From: Ignavibacteria bacterium UBA2373
Lineage (GTDB): Bacteria; Bacteroidota; Ignavibacteria; Kapaibacteriales; UBA961
DNA length: 29,980 bases
Direction of reading: 5' to 3'
Assembly (NCBI GenBank): GCA_002344005.1
Contig: DDTD01000011.1
Coordinates: 1-29,980, forward strand
Made by a program: the position numbers and the translations under genes. Under the pieces are notes generated by a model. It saw only the letters and a list, made by a program, of their open reading frames with translations, did no database searches and was not told the DNA's origin. Positions 19,122 to 27,313 of the stretch are shown here, one piece after another; the first letter of the stretch is position 1; each line of letters opens with the position of its first letter.

Positions 19122-19209
19122 TGTGACAAAGTGATGATTATTATAAATCATGGTGTATCACAACTAGTGTATGACTAATCATGTAATTCTGCAGTCCGAT
19201 GTGTGAGAA

Positions 19210-20607
19210 TTAATTTGGTAGAGAATTAAGCCATTTTTCTATTGAATTTAAAGCTGCCGGAGCAATGGTTTCTTCGATGCTGCCATATTCTATTGGCATA
19301 CCTGTGTCTGCTGTTTGAAATAGATGATTAAGTTTTGGTACAATCTCTGTTTGTGCCTTAGGGCAATGTTTTTGCAACATTTTTTTGTTTACTTCCGGCA
19401 GTACCTGTAAATCTTTTTCTCCAAATAAAGCCAGCACGGGGCATTGTATCTTTTGTAAAGTTTTTTGTGGGTCATATTGTAAAAATTCACGTAACCACGG
19501 CATAGTCATTTGTGACATCATTGCTTTAACTACTGTTGGGTTAATACCTAAATTTTTGAGATCATCCTCAGAAAATGTTGTAAACATACGGTCTAATGCT
19601 TCTGCAAGGCGGTTTTGTACTTGTTCTTTCGGCAAATTATTCATCACTGTCGGATACACTTCTGTTCTAAGGTAGCGTGCATACCACGATGCCAATGCGG
19701 TATCTGTGCCGGAAGCTTGCAATAAAGCTTGGTTTTGCAATGCAAGAATATCCGCTCCGCTAATAGCAGGTCCGGCGAGCATAATAATAAAATTAGGATT
19801 GGATTTCCCGTCTGCGGCTATTTGTTGTGCAATTATTCCGCCTTCGCTATGTCCGCAAAGACCTATTTTTTTTGTATTAATTCGTGAATCTTTACGCAAA
19901 AATTCGAGTGCTTGTATGGCATCTTTCGTGAAATCCTTTGTTGTTGCCATTGAAAAATTACCTTTGGATTTACCCACTCCGCGATCATCATAACGCAACA
20001 CAGCCCATCCTTTTTTTGTAAAGTAATCCGCAATGACAGCAAAGGGAACATGCTCAAGGATTTCTTCATTTCTATTTTGCGGACCTGAACCCGTTAATAA
20101 TAATAAAGCAGGAAATGGTCCTTTACCTTTCGGTAAGGTAAGTGTACCGGATAATTCTATATCTTTATCGCCACCGGGGAATGATACCTCAACAGATTCA
20201 TACGTAAATGGGGGTTGTGGCGTTTGAGGGCGAGAAATTCCTTGCACTTGATCTGTTTTCGTAACTGATAGAGGTATGCTTTGTCCGCCTTGCGTCCATG
20301 TGCCGACAATTATTGTTTTTTGATCATTAAGACTTCCTTCAAATTGCGAATTATTAGGTGCAAAGATGAGAGTTACTTTATTGCCATTGACCGCTGCACG
20401 GGTAAATTGTATAGCGCGTGCTCCTTGGTCGGGGCTATCAAAACTTGCCGATAATGCCGAGTCTTTTTCCTGAATATGAAATACCAATCGTAAATTCATT
20501 GTTCCGACTGCTAATTTCCCTTCCCATGTACCCAGATAATCTTTCGATTGTGCATATAAAGAAATGGTTGTTAAAACCGAGATAAGGATAAATGATATTA
20601 CTTTCAT
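19210..20607 (-). CDS. Secreted alpha/beta hydrolase with N-terminal beta-rich domain
   Basis: 465 residues. A signal peptide (about 1-19, ending SLYAQ) predicts export. Residues 22-120 are a beta-rich domain (YLGTWEGKLAVGTMNLRLVFHI and VGTWTQGG) resembling the lipocalin-like region that precedes hydrolases in Bacteroidota. Residues 150-465 are an alpha/beta hydrolase: oxyanion region LLTGSGPQNRNEE, YDDRGVGKSKG, nucleophile Ser254 in GHSEGG, Asp399 in GEKDLQV and His428 in LNHLFQ. The family includes carboxylesterases such as EstD and serine aminopeptidase-type (S9-like) enzymes, and the substrate cannot be told. It is the last gene of a likely operon, 21 bases after the potassium channel gene. 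Confidence 0.9.
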   Translation of the reverse strand: MKVISFILISVLTTISLYAQSKDYLGTWEGKLAVGTMNLRLVFHIQEKDSALSASFDSPDQGARAIQFTRAAVNGNKVTLIFAPNNSQFEGSLNDQKTIIVGTWTQGGQSIPLSVTKTDQVQGISRPQTPQPPFTYESVEVSFPGGDKDIELSGTLTLPKGKGPFPALLLLTGSGPQNRNEEILEHVPFAVIADYFTKKGWAVLRYDDRGVGKSKGNFSMATTKDFTKDAIQALEFLRKDSRINTKKIGLCGHSEGGIIAQQIAADGKSNPNFIIMLAGPAISGADILALQNQALLQASGTDTALASWYARYLRTEVYPTVMNNLPKEQVQNRLAEALDRMFTTFSEDDLKNLGINPTVVKAMMSQMTMPWLREFLQYDPQKTLQKIQCPVLALFGEKDLQVLPEVNKKMLQKHCPKAQTEIVPKLNHLFQTADTGMPIEYGSIEETIAPAALNSIEKWLNSLPN

Positions 20608-20628
20608 GGTGTGTATAAAAAAAATAGT

Positions 20629-21669
20629 TTATGAAATAGTTGCTAACTGTTCTAAAAGAGTTAATTGTTCATCAGTACCGAAAGCAATAATATGATTGCC
20701 TTCTTCAATGCGGATATATTTTTCCGGATTGGGAAAAAACTGTTTATCTTTAATTATGACAAGTACAGTTGCCGTTGATTTATATTGTGAGTATATATCA
20801 TCAAGTGAGTGACCGATAATAGGACTGCCGGGGGCAATGGTTAGTGATTCGATGCGTAATCCATTATCATAACTGCCGATAGTATTTTCTAAAAAATCAA
20901 CAATTGTCGGATGTATCATCAATGTCACTAATTGTTGTCCACCGATAGTATGGGGTGTAATCGCTTTATCTGCTCCTGCGCGTAATAGTTTTCGAACGCT
21001 TGATTCTTCTTCTGCACGAGCAATAATTTTAATCGTTGGATGAAGACTACGTGCACTTAACACAATAAATAAATTTGTGGCATCATTGGGTGTTGCAATG
21101 ATAATACCTCTGGCGCGTTCAATTCCTGCTTTTATTAAGATATTATCATCCGTTGCATCTCCAATATGAAACAATATTTCATGCTCGTCCGCATATTCCC
21201 GAATTCGTACATCACTGTCAATAAGAATAAATTCTTGATTATGGCGCAAAAGTTCATTGGCAGCATGTTTCCCCACACGTCCGCCACCAATTAAAAGAAT
21301 ATGATTATGTAATTGTTCCAAACGAGTTTTCATGCGTTTTTGCTCCTTTGTATCGGATAATTGAATTTGAACAAGATATTCCATGAGTGTTGTAAGCAGG
21401 TAAATTAAACCACCCATACCAATAAATGTAATAACTATAGTAAATATTCGCCCGGCGGAAGATAAAGGTTTTACTTCACCAAAACCGATTGTCGCAATAG
21501 TGATAACAGTCATATACAAGGCATCCAATACTGTTCCATTGTTATCTAACCACAATATGTAATATCCTATGGTACCAATACATAAAGTAATAATCACGAT
21601 GCTCAATGGAAGAAGCATCTGAAGCAATAGGGGATGTTTTTTTTTATGTGTGTGACTATTCATTATCAT
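20629..21669 (-). CDS. RCK-domain potassium channel (MthK/Kch-like)
   Basis: 346 residues. Two transmembrane helices (about 15-36 and 74-96) flank a pore loop with selectivity filter TIGFGE, a common variant of TVGYGD. A cytoplasmic RCK-N domain follows (about 118-240) with nucleotide-binding loop LIGGGRVG and an acidic strand end LIDSD; HIGDATDDNIL and ATPNDATNL are also typical. An RCK-C domain (about 260-346, APGSPIIGHSLDDI) ends the chain. The protein should form a tetrameric inner membrane K+ channel gated by a ligand bound to RCK. Its ATG overlaps the stop of the HD-CoaD gene (TAATG), so the two are translationally coupled. Start could also be the ATG at 21663. Confidence 0.93.
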   Translation of the reverse strand: MIMNSHTHKKKHPLLLQMLLPLSIVIITLCIGTIGYYILWLDNNGTVLDALYMTVITIATIGFGEVKPLSSAGRIFTIVITFIGMGGLIYLLTTLMEYLVQIQLSDTKEQKRMKTRLEQLHNHILLIGGGRVGKHAANELLRHNQEFILIDSDVRIREYADEHEILFHIGDATDDNILIKAGIERARGIIIATPNDATNLFIVLSARSLHPTIKIIARAEEESSVRKLLRAGADKAITPHTIGGQQLVTLMIHPTIVDFLENTIGSYDNGLRIESLTIAPGSPIIGHSLDDIYSQYKSTATVLVIIKDKQFFPNPEKYIRIEEGNHIIAFGTDEQLTLLEQLATIS

Positions 21670-22667
21670 TAAAAAGGAATATATGGCAATGACAAACCCT
21701 TTTGTATTTTTTCTAAATTACGCAAAGAGGATGAGCTGATATGTTCATATTCCATATCACACAGCAAAAACATGATTTGTATATCCGGTTTAAGATACTC
21801 CATAAATCGTAATTGATTGGCTTCATAGGCAAGGTCATCACCATTGCGTAATCCACGAATAATAGTGATATTTGCATGCTGTGATTTCGATAAAACAAAG
21901 TCGGTGAGTAATCCGGTAAATCGCTCACATTGCCTCATTGCTACGGCTTTGACATTGTGAATATTATCATTGTCCTGTGATAGCTTTTCGGGATTTATGC
22001 CTTGAGCAATAATTACTTTGTCGAATATTTTTTCTGCTTTATGAAGGATATTTAAATGTCCATTATGAAATGGATTAAATGATCCTGCATACACACCTAT
22101 TTTCGGAGTATTGTTGCGTACTATTTCTTGGAGTGCGGTAAGATTTTTGGCATTGGTGGGATAGCGTTTTTTTGCTTTTTCCAAGAAATCAAGACGACGT
22201 TCACGATATGTATCATAATCATATTTTTGAAACTCAAGAAATATTTTTTTATCCCATTCCAATAATTCGGTTAAAGATGAACGAGTAACAATAGCCATAT
22301 CGGCATCACAAAATTTGGCAGACAGACTTGTACGGGGAGTATGATGTTTGGTATCTATGATGATATCGCATACAGTGTCAAAATGGGGATGAGAATCGGG
22401 AATATATCGTTTTACAATTTCCACAGATTGTTCTTCATTGTCTTGTGCACCGGGTATATAGACAATATCATGAAAAAGAGCAGCGCAATACAGTATCCAG
22501 CGCTCTTCTTCATTGTCATGATTACTGAATTCCTGACAGAGAGATTTCAGATGTTCCGCCGTATGATAGAATCGGTGGGGTTCTTGCCAACGTCGTATAA
22601 TATCGTCCGTGTCTGTTAGACCATAATAACCCGCAATGTGTGCTGTGAGTGCTTGTATTGTTTGCAT
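21669..22667 (-). CDS. coaD: HD-domain hydrolase (COG4339-like) fused to CoaD-type adenylyltransferase
   Basis: 332 residues from the ATG at 22667. Residues 1-185 match the predicted metal-dependent HD hydrolases of COG4339: HRFYHTAEHL (His31, His35, His39), ALFHDIVY (His66-Asp67), TKHH and DADMAIV. Residues 188-332 are a pantetheine-phosphate adenylyltransferase: YAGSFNPFHNGHLNIL, IIRGLRNGDDLAYEANQLRFM and ISSSSLR. CoaD makes dephospho-CoA from phosphopantetheine and ATP, the fourth step of CoA synthesis. The N-terminal domain's substrate is unknown. The ATG is preferred because an upstream TTG (22703) lies in the terminator of the preceding gene. A TATTTTTG box (minus strand, 22693-22700) is a possible -7 element, with no clear -33. 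The gene symbol applies to the C-terminal half only. Confidence 0.85.
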   Translation of the reverse strand: MQTIQALTAHIAGYYGLTDTDDIIRRWQEPHRFYHTAEHLKSLCQEFSNHDNEEERWILYCAALFHDIVYIPGAQDNEEQSVEIVKRYIPDSHPHFDTVCDIIIDTKHHTPRTSLSAKFCDADMAIVTRSSLTELLEWDKKIFLEFQKYDYDTYRERRLDFLEKAKKRYPTNAKNLTALQEIVRNNTPKIGVYAGSFNPFHNGHLNILHKAEKIFDKVIIAQGINPEKLSQDNDNIHNVKAVAMRQCERFTGLLTDFVLSKSQHANITIIRGLRNGDDLAYEANQLRFMEYLKPDIQIMFLLCDMEYEHISSSSLRNLEKIQKGLSLPYIPF

Positions 22668-22689
22668 AGTCGGGATTGATAAAGAAAGT

Positions 22690-22728
22690 GTGCAAAAATA
22701 CAAAAGGCAACCTTAAAAGATTGCCTTT
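22690..22728 (-). terminator. Intrinsic terminator of the tail-specific protease gene
   Basis: On the minus strand AAAGGCAA (22728-22721) pairs with TTGCCTTT (22710-22703) around a 10-base loop and is followed by TGTATTTTTG. It lies 30 bases after the protease stop and overlaps the region where a promoter for the HD-CoaD gene would be expected. Confidence 0.75.
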
Positions 22729-22757
22729 GGGTATAGAGAAGAGTTCAGTGGGTTATA

Positions 22758-24905
22758 TCAATTTTTTGCAGATGCATTGTTCATATCATTAAGTATGGCA
22801 ATAGCTTCGGCAATGGTTATGTCTTTGCGAATTTGTTTGTACCAATCATCATTTTTTTCTTTTTGCTCCGGCAATTCTGTCTTTTCATCGGCTTTGAGAG
22901 AACGTGTTGCAATGCCCGGAATCTCTGTTTTGAGGGCATCAAGTTCTTTGTTCTCTGCTTTCATGCGCTCTTGTTCTGCGCGATATTCGTCTAAGGATTC
23001 CGGTTCTATTGTCTCATCGCGACGCTGTTTAATTGTTTGTGCTTGCTTGCGTACCAAAGCAAATTTGCTATTGTCGCTGATGCGTTTTTTACTTTTTTCC
23101 GCAAGTTCTTTGATGGAGAGTTTTGATTTTGTCCATGGAGCGAACTGTTGTCTCGGGATAGTGTCCCATGCAAGCGGATATTCTAATTGTTTTTCGCCGA
23201 CATCAATAAATTCATAAGCATCCGGCAAAATTATATCCGGTGTTACACCTTTGAATTGTGTTGATTCACCGGTGATACGGTAAAATTTTTGGAATGTGAT
23301 TTTTAAGGAACCAAGCGGAGCGAATTGTTTAAATTCATTGTTGAGATAATTATTCAAATCTATAAATGTTTGGACAGTGCCTTTGCCAAATGAATGAGGA
23401 GTTCCCACAATAACTGCGCGTCCATAATCTTGCAATGCAGCCGATAAAATCTCCGATGCCGATGCACTAAATTGATTTACCAACACAATAACATTGCCAT
23501 CATAGACAATGTTTTTATCATAGTCGCGCAGCACATCCGCCGGGCGGTCTGAACTGAGCACTTGAACAATAGGACCATCTTTGATAAATAAGCCGGACAT
23601 TTTTACCACATCTTGCAAAGAACCGCCGCCATTATTGCGCAAATCAAGGATAACTCCTCCCACATTTTCTTCTTTAATTTTTTCTAATTCTTTGCGTACA
23701 TCTTCGGCACAACTTCTGCCGCCATTGCGATTAAAATCGGCATAGAATTTCGGTAAATTGATATAAGCATATTCTTTACCGGATTGCTCATCTTTGAGAA
23801 TTACCGATTTGGCAAATGTTTCTTCAATCACAACCACATCGCGTGTGATGGTAATGTCGGTTGTGACACCGCTAGGTTTTTTGATTGTCAATGTGACCTG
23901 TGTTCCTTTTTTGCCGCGAATAAGCCGTACAGCATCATCTAAGCGCATATCGGTTATGTCCACAAATTCATTGTCGTCTGTTTGCGTTGCCGATTCGCCA
24001 GTGACCGTAGGCGATGATTTCGTACCTTGCTTTACTCGTAAGATAAGGTCTTCGGCTTGTAACTCTTTTTGTTTCCATGCAGGACCGCCGGGCACAAGAG
24101 ATTGTACTTTGATAAAGCCGTCGGTTTCTTGCAATGTAGCACCTATGCCCTCAAGCGTACCGCTCATTTCAATATCGAAATTTTCTTTCTCTTTGGGCGG
24201 ATAAAAATCTGTATGAGGGTCATAACTTGCAGCTATGGCATTGAGATAGACAGCTAATTTTTCTGTTTCGGTTTCTTTCATAGATCTTTTGTAGCGATCA
24301 CGCTGCGCTTTGAGCACTTTTTCGCGCGCCTCTTTTTCTAATTGCTCCAAGGACTTTTTACCTGCTTTGGCGGATGTATCTTTTTCTTGTTGTTCCATTG
24401 CCGCAACAACGCGTGTCAAGGTTTGATACTTGAGCAATTTACGCCACCAATCTCTTTGCGCTGCTTCCGTTGCAGGATACGGGCGTTTTTTGGCATCAAG
24501 TTCAATAGTCTCTTTTTGATTAAAATCAAAGGGTTGGGATAAAATTTCTTCACAATATGCTTGTGTTTGCTCCAAACGCTTTGCCATAATTTTGACAGCT
24601 AAGGGATACAATTCACTTGTGCCTGCTTCAATCATATTATCAATAGCAAACTCATAAGTGCGCAGGGCATCCACATCTTTTTGCAAAAGGAAATTCTTGT
24701 TGTAATCCAAACGGTCTAAATAAAGTCGGAACGCTCTGCGTGAAAGAGTGTCGTTCACCCCCACAGGAGCATAATGACTGTTTTCCAGTGCGCCGACGAG
24801 CACTTGTGTCGTGACTTGCTCTTTGCTTGGAAGTTGTGCAAAAACTGCCGTATATGAGAGTGCAGTTGCAAAGAAAAATATACTTATTCTTGAGTGTAAA
24901 GCCAT
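22758..24905 (-). CDS. Tail-specific carboxy-terminal processing protease (S41, Prc-like)
   Basis: 715 residues, near the usual length of Prc. A signal peptide (about 1-23, ending VFAQ) directs it to the periplasm. After an N-terminal helical domain there is a PDZ domain (GIGATLQETDGFIKVQSLVPGGPAW), then the S41 catalytic domain with VILDLRNNGGGSLQDV, nucleophile Ser482 in FSASASEIL and general base Lys508 in SFGKGTVQT; the spacing is one residue longer than in E. coli Prc. The C-terminal part is Glu/Lys-rich and helical as in the DUF3340 domain. Prc proteases degrade or trim proteins from their C-termini in the envelope. ATG at 24905 follows GAGGAT and opens the signal peptide; the 66 upstream codons in frame do not look like protein. 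Confidence 0.95.
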   Translation of the reverse strand: MALHSRISIFFFATALSYTAVFAQLPSKEQVTTQVLVGALENSHYAPVGVNDTLSRRAFRLYLDRLDYNKNFLLQKDVDALRTYEFAIDNMIEAGTSELYPLAVKIMAKRLEQTQAYCEEILSQPFDFNQKETIELDAKKRPYPATEAAQRDWWRKLLKYQTLTRVVAAMEQQEKDTSAKAGKKSLEQLEKEAREKVLKAQRDRYKRSMKETETEKLAVYLNAIAASYDPHTDFYPPKEKENFDIEMSGTLEGIGATLQETDGFIKVQSLVPGGPAWKQKELQAEDLILRVKQGTKSSPTVTGESATQTDDNEFVDITDMRLDDAVRLIRGKKGTQVTLTIKKPSGVTTDITITRDVVVIEETFAKSVILKDEQSGKEYAYINLPKFYADFNRNGGRSCAEDVRKELEKIKEENVGGVILDLRNNGGGSLQDVVKMSGLFIKDGPIVQVLSSDRPADVLRDYDKNIVYDGNVIVLVNQFSASASEILSAALQDYGRAVIVGTPHSFGKGTVQTFIDLNNYLNNEFKQFAPLGSLKITFQKFYRITGESTQFKGVTPDIILPDAYEFIDVGEKQLEYPLAWDTIPRQQFAPWTKSKLSIKELAEKSKKRISDNSKFALVRKQAQTIKQRRDETIEPESLDEYRAEQERMKAENKELDALKTEIPGIATRSLKADEKTELPEQKEKNDDWYKQIRKDITIAEAIAILNDMNNASAKN

Positions 24906-25136
24906 AGTATCCTCATAATATATGCGTGCAGATGACGATTCTTCGGTATGAATCTTTCGACTTATTGATGGCAATATGCAAGAAAATCCGCATATACCAT
25001 GCAGATTAACACTTTTTAGGATTTTTGCTAAGGTGCTGTCTTCCCATTCTTTTGATGGAAATTTGCTTGTACGTCGCGCTAACTGTGTAATTTTACGCAA
25101 CAATTATTCACACACTATTCTCGAAGAAGGAGATCT

Positions 25137-27215
25137 ATGTATCGTTTTTACTTTGCCGTTTTTACCATACTCTGCGTAAGTGCGATTCACTCTTTTGCAC
25201 AAGATAAGACATGGTTCAAAGATATTACGGAAAAGGTAGGGTTGAGAAGTGCGCGCTCGGGGCAAATCAGCTCCTGTGATATCAATGGCGACGATTATCC
25301 CGATTTGCTTTTACAAGTGCTGGCGTATGACCGCAGCATGAAAACACGGTTGTATCTTAATAGACAAGACCCGCAATCAAGTAATCCGTCAGATCGTATT
25401 TTTATTGATTTTACCGACTCTTCCGGTATATATGCCAATCGTGATAAAAGTGTGACAGGACGTGTGGCGGATATTTGGGGCATTGCCGATATAAATAATG
25501 ACGGCTACCCTGATATTGTGTCGGGTTTATTTTATTTTAATGTCAGCACATTTAATGATGTCGGTGATTATGCTGAAGTATTGCTTAATGACGGCACGGG
25601 ACGTTTTACACTTGTACAAAATAGCGGACTGCCCGATTTAGGCAAATTTCCTGCTACGGGTATTTGTTTTTTAGATTATGATTTAGATGGTAATCTCGAT
25701 ATTTATTTTGGTAATTTTTCTGCCGATCATCAAAGTAGTTCTTTTCTTCCCGGATTTTTAATGAAAGGTAATGGCGACGGTACTTTTAAAGATATGACCT
25801 TCGATGCAGGTTTGGAAGAAGTGTATGAACCATTATACGGCGCAAGCATTACCGATTGGAATAATGACCGTTATCCAGATATTCTCACATCGCCATATTG
25901 CCGCACCGACGGAACATTGTGGAAAAATATGGGGAATGGTACATTTCGTAATGCAAATGAAGAATCGGGATATACTGCAAAAAATAATATGTACGGTAAT
26001 ATTGATGTTGGTGGTTCTACCTCAAATTTATTAGTATTTCCACGTGAATTATGCCAATGGGAAGCATTGCCCTATGATTATGACAATGACGGAGATATGG
26101 ATATAGCTCAAATGCTTATTCATGGAGGATTAAATGCAGGTGAAGGAAGAACCACTTTAACAAAAAATGGGGGAGCGGCAAATAATTATCGCCTCACATG
26201 GCAAACGGACGCTTTTGACAGACCATTAAATAATGGACAAATAATAAGAACAATTAATGTGACAAAAGATACAACATGGTCTAATCAATATGGCACATTT
26301 TCTTTACCGAAAGGATCAAAAATAACTGTTTCCAATTTTGGACATCTGGGTGATCAAGCCGGCTCATGGATAAATCTCGATAATGATATGTATGTGGATT
26401 TTTTACTGAGCGCCACAGGATACGATGCAACCAATGACCGTTGTTATATTCAGCATCAACAACCCGATCACACATTCAAAGAAATTGCCGGTGCTTTGGG
26501 ATTGCGTACTATTCTTAAAGAAACACATTCCAATCGTCCGATTGATATAGACTTGGACGGTGATGATGATTTTATTATTCAATATTCACCACGCACTGCC
26601 AATGCCGAATCCGGTCGTGTATGGGTTTTTCAAAATGATATTGCACAGACGAATAATCATATCAGTATTCGCTTAGATGCGCCACAAGGAACAAATAGCG
26701 GTGCAATTGGTGCTCGTGTGCGTGTGTATGCCGAAGGGATTTGCCAAACGCGAGATATACAGTCAGGCGTCGGACGTTGGGGAATGATGAGTCCGTTTAT
26801 TCTCAATTTTGGTCTTGGTAAAGCTGCTGCCGTAGATTCTATCGTTGTGGAGTGGCCCACAAAAACAATGCGAAGTACAAAGGTTATTAATCCTCCGATA
26901 AATAGAAATATTGTTATTAATGGTGAAGGATTGGCTGTGTCGGTGCGTGAACGTTTAGAACTTGCACAAAAAGGTACAATTCAATTATCATCATTGCCCG
27001 TCAAAGATCAATTAACAGCATATTTGCCCGAAGAAGCACGCATCGGAACTATGGAGGTATTTTCATTTACAGGTGAATTGCTTGCACAACAAACTTTATC
27101 GGGCGATGCGGCTGTGCGAGTGCCCGTAGAAAGATTAGCGCAAGGATGGTACACCCTTCGTGTTATTTCTTCCTCCGGAACAATAATGACAGCATCATTT
27201 GTAAAGGCACAATAA
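25137..27215 (+). CDS. Secreted FG-GAP/VCBS repeat protein with UnbV and T9SS sorting domains
   Basis: 692 residues. A signal peptide (about 1-21, SFAQ) is followed by repeated Asp-rich calcium-binding-like loops of the FG-GAP/VCBS beta-propeller (DINGDDYPDL, DINNDGYPDI, DYDLDGNLDI, DWNNDRYPDI, DYDNDGDMDI, DIDLDGDDDF). Residues about 505-590 match the ASPIC/UnbV domain (NSGAIGARVRVYAEG, GVGRWGMMSPFILNFGLG, VVEWPTKTMR). The last 80 residues resemble a type IX secretion sorting domain (MEVFSFTGELLAQQ...GWYTLRVISSSGTIMTASF), so the protein is probably exported to the cell surface. Proteins of this kind are CRTAC1-like adhesion or binding proteins of unknown ligand. The start has a strong AAGGAG 6 bases before the ATG. 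It is divergent from the tail-specific protease gene (231-base gap). Confidence 0.93.
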   Translation: MYRFYFAVFTILCVSAIHSFAQDKTWFKDITEKVGLRSARSGQISSCDINGDDYPDLLLQVLAYDRSMKTRLYLNRQDPQSSNPSDRIFIDFTDSSGIYANRDKSVTGRVADIWGIADINNDGYPDIVSGLFYFNVSTFNDVGDYAEVLLNDGTGRFTLVQNSGLPDLGKFPATGICFLDYDLDGNLDIYFGNFSADHQSSSFLPGFLMKGNGDGTFKDMTFDAGLEEVYEPLYGASITDWNNDRYPDILTSPYCRTDGTLWKNMGNGTFRNANEESGYTAKNNMYGNIDVGGSTSNLLVFPRELCQWEALPYDYDNDGDMDIAQMLIHGGLNAGEGRTTLTKNGGAANNYRLTWQTDAFDRPLNNGQIIRTINVTKDTTWSNQYGTFSLPKGSKITVSNFGHLGDQAGSWINLDNDMYVDFLLSATGYDATNDRCYIQHQQPDHTFKEIAGALGLRTILKETHSNRPIDIDLDGDDDFIIQYSPRTANAESGRVWVFQNDIAQTNNHISIRLDAPQGTNSGAIGARVRVYAEGICQTRDIQSGVGRWGMMSPFILNFGLGKAAAVDSIVVEWPTKTMRSTKVINPPINRNIVINGEGLAVSVRERLELAQKGTIQLSSLPVKDQLTAYLPEEARIGTMEVFSFTGELLAQQTLSGDAAVRVPVERLAQGWYTLRVISSSGTIMTASFVKAQ

Positions 27216-27276
27216 AGGAATATACTTTATCGTGGAATAATAGTATCAACAGAATTTATTGAAATTTAGACATAAG

Positions 27277-27309
27277 AAAAAGGCGGAAATTTCTTTCCGC
27301 CTTTTTTTT
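27277..27309. terminator. Bidirectional intrinsic terminator
   Basis: AAAAAGGCGGAAA (27277-27289) pairs perfectly with TTTCCGCCTTTTT (27294-27306) around a TTTC loop, with T-runs on both strands. It sits between the convergent FG-GAP protein and DEAD-box helicase genes and can end both transcripts. Confidence 0.9.
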
Positions 27310-27313
27310 GTTC

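Noticed and set aside
19122..19209. Terminator between the kinase and the convergent hydrolase
   Set aside because: ATGATT/AATCAT can pair but there is no T-run after it on either strand, so it is not supported.
22668..22703. TTG start for the HD-CoaD gene at 22703
   Set aside because: It lies within the hairpin of the preceding gene's terminator; the ATG at 22667 begins just before the conserved HD region.
24906..25103. N-terminal extension of the tail-specific protease to 25103
   Set aside because: The ATG at 24905 has a GAGGAT site and opens a signal peptide; the upstream codons do not look like protein and cover the divergent promoter region.
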